Source: Betaproteobacteria bacterium RIFCSPLOWO2_02_FULL_62_17
GTDB taxonomy: Bacteria > Pseudomonadota > Gammaproteobacteria > Burkholderiales > SG8-39
DNA length: 13,238 bases
NCBI GenBank assembly: GCA_001770355.1
Contig: MEQV01000271.1
Span: 1 to 13,238 of the forward strand
Direction of reading: 5' to 3'
Each line of letters starts with the position of its first letter. Position 1 is the stretch's first letter. Positions 7,365 to 13,238 of this stretch are shown here, piece by piece. The notes beneath the pieces are model-generated. The model was given only the letters and a program-made list of their open reading frames with translations, was not told the origin of the DNA and did no database searches. The position numbers and the translations under genes were made by a program.

Positions 7365-7392
7365 GTTGAATCCGCCTGATCCGCCCCAATCT
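7365..7392 (+). promoter_or_regulatory. Candidate sigma32 heat-shock promoter of lon
   Basis: GTTGAAT (7365-7371) resembles the sigma32 -35 element (CTTGAA), and CCCCAATCT (7384-7392) resembles its -10 element (CCCCATnT). There are 13 nt between TTGAA and CCCC, within the usual range. It lies about 105 nt before the lon ATG in the only sizeable gap between clpX and lon. lon is a known heat-shock gene in other proteobacteria. The assignment rests on motif similarity only. Confidence 0.45.
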
Positions 7393-7401
7393 ACCCGAGT
7401 G

Positions 7402-7437
7402 CCCCGCCCGAGTTGGAGACCAGCGCCTGATGCGGGG
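7402..7437 (+). other. Possible hairpin in the lon leader
   Basis: CCCCGC (7402-7407) can pair with GCGGGG (7432-7437) across a 24-nt loop. It would sit in the 5' leader of a transcript starting at the sigma32-like promoter. It has no T-run and is not a terminator. Six GC pairs over a long loop in GC-rich DNA may be chance. Confidence 0.2.
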
Positions 7438-7497
7438 GGCGCAAGAGAGAATTCCCGCAACACTACCGCTTTAAATCCTTAATTTTCTGGAACCACC

Positions 7498-9909
7498 ATG
7501 GCCAGCACCAGCACGCTACCTCCCGATCTCGCCGAGTTTCCATTGCTTCCCTTGAGGGACGTGGTGGTATTCCCGCACATGGTGATCCCGTTGTTCGTGG
7601 GACGACCCAAGTCGATCAAGGCCATGGAGCTCGCCATGGAAGCGGGGAAATCGATCCTGCTCGTGGCACAGAAGTCCGCGGCCAAGGACGATCCCGCGGC
7701 GGAAGACCTCCATAACGTGGGCTGCATCGCCAATATTCTGCAGATGCTCAAGCTTCCCGATGGCACGGTGAAAGTGCTGGTCGAGGGCAACCAGCGCGCC
7801 ACCATCGATTCGGTATCCGATCTGCGCACCCATTGCGTGGCGGCCGCGCGCCCATATCCGGCGGATTCGCGCGAAAACACCGAGGCCGAGGCCATGCGCC
7901 GTGCGCTGGTGGCGCAGTTCGACCAGTATGTCAAGCTCAACAAGAAGATTCCGCCGGAGATACTCACTTCGCTGGCCGGCATAGAAGAAGCGGGCCGCCT
8001 GGCCGACACCATAGCCGCCCATCTGCCCCTGAAGCTCGAACAAAAGCAGCAGGTGCTGGAGATGTTCGCGGTCAAGCAGCGCCTGGAGCATCTGCTGTCC
8101 CAGCTCGAATCGGAGATCGACATCCTGCAGGTCGAAAAGCGCATTCGCGGCCGTGTCAAGCGCCAGATGGAAAAGAGCCAGCGCGAGTATTACCTCAACG
8201 AGCAGGTCAAGGCGATCCAGAAGGAACTGGGCGAGGGCGAGGACGGCGCCGACCTGGAGGAAATGGAGAAGAAAATCAAGGCCGCGCGCATGCCCAAGGA
8301 CGCGAAAAAGAAGGCCGATGGCGAACTGAAGAAATTGCGGCTGATGTCGCCCATGTCGGCCGAGGCGACGGTGGTGCGAAACTACATTGACGTGCTGGTG
8401 AATCTCCCCTGGAGGAAGAAAAGCAAGATTTCCAGGGACATTGCCGCCGCCGAGAAGATTCTCGACGCCGACCACTACGGCTTGGAAAAAGTGAAGGAGC
8501 GTATCCTGGAGTACCTCGCGGTGCAAAGCCGCGTCGACCAGATGAAGGCGCCGATCCTCTGCCTGGTCGGTCCGCCGGGCGTGGGCAAGACCTCGCTGGG
8601 ACAATCGATCGCACGCGCGACCAATCGCAAGTTCGTGCGCATGTCGCTGGGCGGGGTGCGCGACGAGGCGGAAATTCGCGGCCATCGCCGTACCTACATC
8701 GGCTCCATGCCCGGCAAGATCCTGCAGAACATGAGCAAGGTCGGCGTGCGCAATCCGCTGTTCCTGTTCGACGAAGTGGACAAGATGGGCATGGATTTCC
8801 GCGGCGATCCGTCCTCGGCGCTGCTCGAAGTGCTCGATCCGGAGCAGAACCACACCTTCGTCGATCACTACGTCGAGGTTGAGTACGACCTTTCCGAAGT
8901 GATGTTCGTCGCGACCTCGAACACGCTCAATATTCCGCCGGCTCTGCTCGATCGCATGGAGGTTATCCGCCTGTCGGGCTATACCGAGGAAGAAAAGATC
9001 AACATTGCCCAGCGCTATCTTTTGCCCAAGCAGATGAAGAACAACGGGCTGAAGAAAGAGGAATTGCAGGTCACCGAAGGGGCCTTGCGCGATATCGTCC
9101 GCTATTACTCGCGCGAAGCCGGCGTGCGCAGTCTGGAGCGCGAGCTTTCCAAGATCTGCCGCAAGGTGGTGAAAAACCTCCTCACCAAGGCGCGCGACAA
9201 GCGCATGACGGTGGTGCCGAAGAATCTGGACAAGTACCTGGGCGTGCGCAAGTACAGCTTCGGCATGGCCGAGAAGCAGAACCAGGTGGGACAGGTGACG
9301 GGGCTTGCGTGGACCGAGGTGGGCGGCGAACTGCTCACGATTGAAGCGGCGCTCATGCCCGGCAAGGGCAAGATACAACGCACCGGCAAACTCGGCGAGG
9401 TGATGCAGGAGTCGATCGCCGCCGCGCTGACTGTTGTGCGCAGCCGCTCCTTGAAACTCGGCATTCCCGCCGAGGATTTCGAGAAAAAGGACATTCACGT
9501 GCACCTGCCGGAAGGGGCGACGCCCAAGGATGGGCCGAGCGCAGGGGGCGCAATCACCGTTGCCATGGTGTCGGCCATGACCGGCATTCCGGTACGCGCC
9601 GACGTGGCGATGACCGGCGAGATCACGCTGCGCGGGGAAATTCTTGCTATCGGCGGCCTGAAGGAAAAGCTGCTGGCCGCGCATCGCGGTGAGATCAAGA
9701 CGGTTCTCATCCCCGATGAAAATGTCAAAGACCTCGCGGAGATACCTGACAACATCAAGAATCAGCTTGAGATCATCCCGGTGAAGTGGATCGACCAGGT
9801 GCTCGAGCATGCCCTGGAGCGCCTGCCCGAGCCGATCAAGGCTGATGCCGTCGTGCCGGCCGCGGCAGCCGGCGACGACAAGTCGGCGACTACGGTGGTC
9901 ACACATTGA
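7498..9909 (+). CDS. lon: ATP-dependent Lon protease
   Basis: Lon is the homohexameric AAA+ serine protease that degrades misfolded and regulatory proteins in the cytosol. The 803-residue product has normal length for LonA. The N-terminal substrate-binding LON domain (FPLLPLRDVVVFPHMVIPLFVGR onward, about 15-210) is followed by a coiled-coil stretch around 200-290. The AAA+ module has Walker A GPPGVGKT (358-365) and Walker B LFLFDEVDKM. The C-terminal protease domain has the Ser-Lys dyad: S681 in DGPSAGG and K724 in GLKEK, where the second Lys is catalytic. The ATG at 7498 fits the family N-terminus but has only a weak ribosome binding site (CTGGAA). It has its own 180-nt upstream region, so it may be controlled apart from clpX. 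Confidence 0.97.
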   Translation: MASTSTLPPDLAEFPLLPLRDVVVFPHMVIPLFVGRPKSIKAMELAMEAGKSILLVAQKSAAKDDPAAEDLHNVGCIANILQMLKLPDGTVKVLVEGNQRATIDSVSDLRTHCVAAARPYPADSRENTEAEAMRRALVAQFDQYVKLNKKIPPEILTSLAGIEEAGRLADTIAAHLPLKLEQKQQVLEMFAVKQRLEHLLSQLESEIDILQVEKRIRGRVKRQMEKSQREYYLNEQVKAIQKELGEGEDGADLEEMEKKIKAARMPKDAKKKADGELKKLRLMSPMSAEATVVRNYIDVLVNLPWRKKSKISRDIAAAEKILDADHYGLEKVKERILEYLAVQSRVDQMKAPILCLVGPPGVGKTSLGQSIARATNRKFVRMSLGGVRDEAEIRGHRRTYIGSMPGKILQNMSKVGVRNPLFLFDEVDKMGMDFRGDPSSALLEVLDPEQNHTFVDHYVEVEYDLSEVMFVATSNTLNIPPALLDRMEVIRLSGYTEEEKINIAQRYLLPKQMKNNGLKKEELQVTEGALRDIVRYYSREAGVRSLERELSKICRKVVKNLLTKARDKRMTVVPKNLDKYLGVRKYSFGMAEKQNQVGQVTGLAWTEVGGELLTIEAALMPGKGKIQRTGKLGEVMQESIAAALTVVRSRSLKLGIPAEDFEKKDIHVHLPEGATPKDGPSAGGAITVAMVSAMTGIPVRADVAMTGEITLRGEILAIGGLKEKLLAAHRGEIKTVLIPDENVKDLAEIPDNIKNQLEIIPVKWIDQVLEHALERLPEPIKADAVVPAAAAGDDKSATTVVTH

Positions 9910-9930
9910 TGCGGCGTTAAATCCGGATGA

Positions 9931-9967
9931 GCGGGAAACGCGCAGCGGTGACATGCGCGCCTCCCGC
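9931..9967 (+). other. Long GC hairpin downstream of lon
   Basis: GCGGGA (9931-9936) pairs with TCCCGC (9962-9967) and CGCGC (9939-9943) pairs with GCGCG (9955-9959), giving 11 pairs interrupted by an AA/CC internal loop, around an 11-nt loop. No T-run follows, so it is not a classical intrinsic terminator. It begins 22 nt after the lon stop and could stabilise the lon mRNA 3' end or act with Rho. Confidence 0.45.
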
Positions 9968-10045
9968 ATACATGATCTTGATTGACCCGATCTGACGCGC
10001 GCCAGGCACAGCGTGACATAGTTCGAGACATTGCTGATTTCCTGC

Positions 10046-10074
10046 TTGACACTCCAGGATCGTGGCGGTTAAAT
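10046..10074 (+). promoter_or_regulatory. Sigma70 promoter of hupB
   Basis: A perfect -35 box TTGACA (10046-10051) is followed after exactly 17 nt by TTAAAT (10069-10074, 4 of 6 to the -10 consensus). The hupB ATG is 79 nt beyond the -10, so the mRNA would have a leader of about 70 nt. The leader contains a small ACCG-TAA-CGGT hairpin just after the -10. Confidence 0.65.
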
Positions 10075-10152
10075 CACCGTAACGGTTCGTGGCGCCTTGA
10101 CCATCCTTTTTTCCATCGCTTCATATCAAACAGCCATTGCGGAGGCCTCTAC

Positions 10153-10425
10153 ATGAACAAGACTGAAATCATCGATCACATCGCCGGCTCGGCGGATATT
10201 TCCAAAGCGGCGGCAGGCCGCGCGCTGGAAGCAACGGTTGCCGCCATCAAAACCGCGATGCGCAAAGGCGGCTCCGTGACCCTGGTTGGCTTTGGCACGT
10301 TTTACGTCGGCAAGCGCGCGGCTCGTGCCGGGCGCAATCCGCGAACCGGCGCGGCAATCAAGATCAAGGCGGCCAAAGTACCCAAGTTCCGCGCTGGCAA
10401 AGCACTCAAGGATGCGCTAAACTAG
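10153..10425 (+). CDS. hupB: DNA-binding protein HU-beta
   Basis: HU is a small dimeric histone-like protein that bends DNA and organises the nucleoid. The product is 90 residues, the standard HU length. MNKTEIIDHIA is the typical N-terminus, GFGTFYVGKRAARAGRNPRTG is split by the beta-arm (GRNPRTG at 60-66), and P63 is the DNA-intercalating proline. The frame stays open upstream to 9982, but ATG 10153 is chosen because of the family N-terminus and the GGAGG at 10141-10145. The position after lon, as in many proteobacteria, supports HU-beta over HU-alpha. Promoter at 10046-10074. Confidence 0.95.
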   Translation: MNKTEIIDHIAGSADISKAAAGRALEATVAAIKTAMRKGGSVTLVGFGTFYVGKRAARAGRNPRTGAAIKIKAAKVPKFRAGKALKDALN

Positions 10426-10445
10426 CGCCCCTACTAAGGTTCGCC

Positions 10446-10468
10446 CCAGTGCGTAATTTCAGCGCTGG
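10446..10468 (+). other. Short hairpin between hupB and tRNA-Val
   Basis: CCAGTGC (10446-10452) pairs with GCGCTGG (10462-10468) with one G-T pair and a 9-nt loop. It starts 20 nt after the hupB stop. There is no T-run. It could mark the hupB mRNA end, but terminator function is not supported by the sequence alone. Confidence 0.3.
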
Positions 10469-10482
10469 ATCGGAATGGCGAA

Positions 10483-10558
10483 GGGTGCTTAGCTCAGTTG
10501 GTAGAGCGTCGCCCTTACAAGGCGAATGTCGGCGGTTCGAGCCCGTCAGCACCCACCA
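10483..10558 (+). tRNA. tRNA-Val, anticodon UAC
   Basis: A full cloverleaf of 76 nt. GGGTGCT (10483-10489) pairs with AGCACCC (10548-10554), the discriminator is A10555 and CCA is encoded. The anticodon stem TCGCC/GGCGA holds loop CTTACAA with anticodon TAC at 10516-10518. The T arm has the usual TTCGAGC loop. I see no clear promoter of its own within the 57 nt after hupB. Confidence 0.97.
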
Positions 10559-10675
10559 GTCTGCGGATGTCGGCGTCGCGCCGTTCTAGAAAACTGCGCG
10601 ACCAGGCTGCGCGAATGGAGGGTCATGGCATTGCGGGCTTTCGCGGTCCGGTACCAAGCTGTTTCAGATGAACGT

Positions 10676-10752
10676 GGAGTGGTAGTTCAGTTGGTTAGAA
10701 TACCGGCCTGTCACGCCGGGGGTCGCGGGTTCGAGTCCCGTCCACTCCGCCA
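10676..10752 (+). tRNA. tRNA-Asp, anticodon GUC
   Basis: A full cloverleaf of 77 nt. GGAGTGG (10676-10682) pairs with CCACTCC (10742-10748), the discriminator is G10749 and CCA is encoded. The anticodon stem CCGGC/GCCGG holds loop CTGTCAC with anticodon GTC at 10710-10712. It lies 117 nt after tRNA-Val and shares its downstream terminator, so both tRNAs are probably cut from one transcript. Confidence 0.97.
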
Positions 10753-10762
10753 GAATACTGAA

Positions 10763-10788
10763 AGGCGAACCGCGGTTCGCCTTTTTTT
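10763..10788 (+). terminator. Strong intrinsic terminator of the tRNA-Val/tRNA-Asp unit
   Basis: AGGCGAAC (10763-10770) and GTTCGCCT (10775-10782) form a perfect 8-bp stem with a CGCG loop, followed by a run of seven T residues (10782-10788). It lies 10 nt after the tRNA-Asp CCA and separates the tRNA unit from ppiD. Confidence 0.92.
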
Positions 10789-10859
10789 GCTGTTAAGACT
10801 GTTTGTACCTCGTTTCTTGCTCGCCATACCGTTCATAGCCTGGGAGACCGACCCACACC

Positions 10860-12779
10860 ATGTTCAGCTTTATCGCGAATCACAAACGCCTGCTGCAGTT
10901 CCTGCTCGCCCTGGTGGTGGTCCCTCCGTTTGCGCTGTGGGGAATCGATTCCTATCAGCGGCTGGGTGTCTCCGCGGCCGAGGTCGCCAGTGTCGGCGAT
11001 ATCAAGATCAACGACAACGAATTCGCCGCGCAATTGCGCGCGCAGCAGGAGCGGATGCAGCAGGTGCTCGGGCGTAACTACAATGCGGCGATGTTCGACA
11101 CGCCCGCAGTGCGCAACGAAATCCTGGAGAACATGATCTCGCAGCGGCTGGTCACCCAGCATGTCGTCAAGTCGCGGATGTTGGTCACCGACGACGCCTT
11201 GCGCGAGATCATTATGACGACACCGGCATTTCTGGTTGACGGCAAGTTTTCCCGTGAGCTTTATGTAAACGTGCTGAAGAGCGAACGCGGCGAACGCGGC
11301 GAAGGGGGGATGAGCCCGGAAATGTTCGAAAACAGCCTGCGGCGCGATTTGCTGGTGCAGCAATTGAGTTCGGCTGTCGGCGAAGGGGGGCTGGTGTCGC
11401 GGGCCATTGCGCGGGAATGGGCCAGGCTCGCGGGAGAAACCCGCGAGATCTCAACCACGAAGCTTGCATCGAGCGGTTTCGCGGCGCAGGTGAAAACCAC
11501 CCCGGAATCCATCAACGCGTTTTACCAGTCCAACCGCGGCCGTTTTGAGATTCCAGAGCAGGTGAAGGTCGAATACATTCTGCTCGATGGCGATGCGCTG
11601 GCCTCGGCCGATCCGGTGACCGCGAAGGAGATCGAAACCGCCTATGAGCAGCAGCGTGGCCTGTACGAGGTCAAGGAGCAGCGGCAGGCGAGCCATATTC
11701 TGGTCGCCGTCAAGCAAGGAGCCAACGAGGCGGAAAAGGCCAAGGCGCGCGCGAAGGCCGATGAGCTGCTGGCGCAGGCGAAAAAGACACCGGCAGGTTT
11801 CGCCGATCTCGCGCGCAAGAACTCGGACGATCCGGGCTCGGCGGAGAAGGGTGGCGATGTCGGCCTTTTTTCGCGCGGGCTCATCGCCAAGACGTTCGAA
11901 GACGCCGCGTTCAGCATGAAACCCGGGGAAATCGCCGGTCCGGTCGAGAGCGAATTCGGTTACCACATCATTCGCCTGACATCGGTGGTGCCCGGAAAAC
12001 TCAAGCCGCTGGCGGAGGTGCGCGGCGAAATCGAGAAAGAACTTCGCAAGCAGCACGCGGGACGCAAATTCGCCGAATCCGCGGAGCAGTTTTCCAACCT
12101 GGTCTACGAGCAGGCGGACAGCCTCAAACCGGCCGCGGAGCGATTCAAGGTCCCGGTGCGTGACGGCGGCTGGGTGACTCGCGCCGGAAGCAAAATTGCG
12201 CAACTTTCCCATCCGCGCGCGCTCGCCGCGCTGTTCTCGGATGAGGCGATCAAGAACCGGCGCAATACCGAGGCCATCGAAGTCGCGCAGGGAACCCTGA
12301 TTTCCGCGCGCGTGCTCGAACACAAGCCGGCAACCCTGAGGCCGCTCGAAGAGGTGCGGCAGGAAGTCGTCCAGCTGATCACGCAAAAGGAATCAGCGGG
12401 CCTTGCCTGGAAACAGGGCGCCGAACGGCTCGAGCAGTTGCGCAAGGGCGAGACCATAACGCTGCCGTTCCCGGCGCCCAAGCCTTTCGGGCGCGATGGC
12501 GGCGCGCAGATACCGCCGCAGGTTGTGGAGGCGGCTTTCCGTCTGGGCGGGAGCAAGCTGCCCGCTTATGCGGGCGTGGAGCTGGCCGACGGCTATGTGC
12601 TGGTTCGCGTCAGTAAAGTGGTGCCGCCAAAGCTGGACGAAAACGCGGAAAAGAACGCGCAATCCGAATTGAGCCGGTCCATGGGTGCGACCGAGTTCCG
12701 CGCCTATCTGCAGGGGCTGCGCGCCGATAGCAAGGTCACCATCAACGCCAAAGCCCTTGAGACCAAGCCAGCGAATTAA
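10860..12779 (+). CDS. ppiD: Peptidyl-prolyl cis-trans isomerase-like chaperone PpiD
   Basis: PpiD is an inner-membrane-anchored periplasmic chaperone that meets proteins leaving the Sec translocon. The 639-residue product is close to the E. coli length of 623. An N-terminal membrane anchor (about 11-29, LLQFLLALVVVPPFALWG) follows a short basic cytosolic tail. A SurA-like N-terminal chaperone region precedes one parvulin domain at about 275-375, from QASHILVAV (H279) to FGYHIIRL (H369). A long C-terminal region follows. The ATG matches the family N-terminus; the nearest Shine-Dalgarno-like sequence, GGGAG, is 13 nt upstream, rather far. The last codons and the stop (GCG AAT TAA) lie within an inverted-repeat element, so the final residues may have been rewritten by its insertion. 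Confidence 0.93.
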   Translation: MFSFIANHKRLLQFLLALVVVPPFALWGIDSYQRLGVSAAEVASVGDIKINDNEFAAQLRAQQERMQQVLGRNYNAAMFDTPAVRNEILENMISQRLVTQHVVKSRMLVTDDALREIIMTTPAFLVDGKFSRELYVNVLKSERGERGEGGMSPEMFENSLRRDLLVQQLSSAVGEGGLVSRAIAREWARLAGETREISTTKLASSGFAAQVKTTPESINAFYQSNRGRFEIPEQVKVEYILLDGDALASADPVTAKEIETAYEQQRGLYEVKEQRQASHILVAVKQGANEAEKAKARAKADELLAQAKKTPAGFADLARKNSDDPGSAEKGGDVGLFSRGLIAKTFEDAAFSMKPGEIAGPVESEFGYHIIRLTSVVPGKLKPLAEVRGEIEKELRKQHAGRKFAESAEQFSNLVYEQADSLKPAAERFKVPVRDGGWVTRAGSKIAQLSHPRALAALFSDEAIKNRRNTEAIEVAQGTLISARVLEHKPATLRPLEEVRQEVVQLITQKESAGLAWKQGAERLEQLRKGETITLPFPAPKPFGRDGGAQIPPQVVEAAFRLGGSKLPAYAGVELADGYVLVRVSKVVPPKLDENAEKNAQSELSRSMGATEFRAYLQGLRADSKVTINAKALETKPAN

Positions 12780-12893
12780 ATGGGGTCAGAGTCAAATATT
12801 AAATGGGGTCAGAGTCACATTAATCTTTTCCGAGGTCAATTCATGTTCCGGTTCATGTTCCGATTAATGTGACTCTGACCCCATTTAATTCGC
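12771..12893. repeat. TGGGGTCAGAGTCA-type inverted repeat element between ppiD and fabI
   Basis: The unit TTAAATGGGGTCAGAGTCA occurs twice on the plus strand (12776-12794 and 12799-12817, a 23-bp period) and once inverted (12870-12888). The second copy and the inverted one extend to a perfect 27-bp inverted repeat (12799-12825 with 12862-12888) around a 36-nt loop. The outer copy, with GCGAA in front, matches the inverted arm over 24 bp (12771-12794 with 12870-12893). I recall this GGGGTCAGAGTC sequence as widespread in betaproteobacterial intergenic DNA, often near REP-associated Y1 transposases; no transposase is present here. It can fold into a large hairpin and may act as a bidirectional transcription barrier. 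Confidence 0.85.
12840..12862. repeat. Tandem 11-bp repeat in the loop of the inverted repeat
   Basis: TTCATGTTCCG occurs at 12840-12850 and again at 12852-12862, separated by one G, giving a 12-bp period. It fills most of the right side of the loop between the arms of the TGGGGTCAGAGTCA element. Confidence 0.8.
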
Positions 12894-13238
12894 GGCGGCG
12901 TCCTGTTCGGCTGCCGCTTCCGGGATGCACACCGCAACGTTGCTGTAGCCGGCATCCACATGGACAATCTCTCCTGTGATGCCTGCGGCGAGTTCTGAAA
13001 GCAGAAATGCCGTGGTGTTGCCCACGTCTTCGATGGTGACGTTGCGGCGCAGCGGCGAGAACTGCTCCACGTGCTTGAAGATCTTGGTGAATCCGGCGAT
13101 GCCGGCTGCCGCGAGCGTCTTGATCGGCCCGGCGGAAATTCCATTCACGCGTACGCCCCTGGGGCCGAGGCTCGCCGCCAAATAGCGCACCGACGCTTCC
13201 AGACTGGCCTTGGCCAGTCCCATGGTGTTGTAGTGGGG
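12885..13238 (-). CDS. fabI: Enoyl-[acyl-carrier-protein] reductase (NADH), partial
   Basis: FabI performs the last reduction step of each fatty-acid elongation cycle in the cytosol. Only the C-terminal 117 residues are in the window, and the gene runs off the right edge. The fragment opens with HYNTMGLAK, which contains the active-site Tyr and Lys (Y-x6-K) of this short-chain-dehydrogenase-related family. SLEASVRYLAASLGPRGVRVNGISAGPIKTLAAAGI and the C-terminal strand GEIVHVDAGYSNV follow. Beyond that, the tail AVCIPEAAAEQDAAAN is longer than in E. coli FabI and unlike the usual ending. Its last codons and stop come from the inverted-repeat element. It converges on ppiD; the stops are about 105 bp apart. 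Confidence 0.93.
   Translation of the reverse strand, partial: PHYNTMGLAKASLEASVRYLAASLGPRGVRVNGISAGPIKTLAAAGIAGFTKIFKHVEQFSPLRRNVTIEDVGNTTAFLLSELAAGITGEIVHVDAGYSNVAVCIPEAAAEQDAAAN

Noticed and set aside
7516..9969. 817-codon open frame antisense to lon
   Set aside because: It mirrors lon in a GC-rich genome. Its His-, Leu- and Arg-rich translation shows no domain, while the plus strand encodes a full Lon with catalytic residues.
9982..10152. 57-codon N-terminal extension of HU
   Set aside because: It covers the hupB promoter and leader. HU is about 90 residues, and GGAGG lies just before ATG 10153.
10526..11077. 183-codon plus-strand frame across tRNA-Asp and the start of ppiD
   Set aside because: It covers parts of both tRNAs and the terminator and enters ppiD in another frame, so it is not a gene.

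Overview
The window carries a conserved betaproteobacterial protein-quality-control block in the order tRNA-Leu, tig, clpP, clpX, lon, hupB, tRNA-Val, tRNA-Asp, ppiD, with the 3' part of fabI facing back from the right edge. This order, the GC-rich codon use and the protein variants point to a betaproteobacterium, probably of the Nitrosomonadales/Burkholderiales type. The species cannot be fixed from the sequence alone.

Left part (1-1760) looks accessory. It starts with a small reading frame (2-355) cut by an in-frame stop. A non-coding stretch of about 240 bp follows, bounded by short inverted repeats (365-606). Then comes a minus-strand orphan ATPase of the AAA_14/DUF4143 type (636-1760). 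None of these belongs to the housekeeping block.

Middle left (1949-3802) holds two metabolic genes on the plus strand. One is a fumarylacetoacetate-hydrolase-fold enzyme with its metal ligands present. The other is a multi-pass membrane hydrolase of the alkaline ceramidase (CREST) superfamily in which every expected active-site residue is visible at the expected spacing.

Core block (3827-12779). A sigma70-type promoter precedes tRNA-Leu(UAG). Only a weak hairpin separates this tRNA from tig, so the tRNA promoter may also feed tig-clpP-clpX. tig and clpP overlap by ATGA, and clpX follows 20 nt later. lon has its own leader with a candidate sigma32 (heat-shock) promoter. hupB has a clear TTGACA-type promoter. 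Two tRNA genes follow, closed by a strong intrinsic terminator, and then ppiD. Together the genes make a folding and turnover set: trigger factor on the ribosome, the ClpXP and Lon proteases in the cytosol, and PpiD as a membrane-anchored chaperone. HU is the nucleoid protein of the set.

Right edge (12771-13238). ppiD and fabI converge on an inverted-repeat element of the TGGGGTCAGAGTCA type. Its two outer arms carry the stop codons of both genes. This is the most unusual structural feature of the window. No CRISPR array, integrase, prophage or complete transposase was found, and I see no clear evidence of a new multi-gene system.
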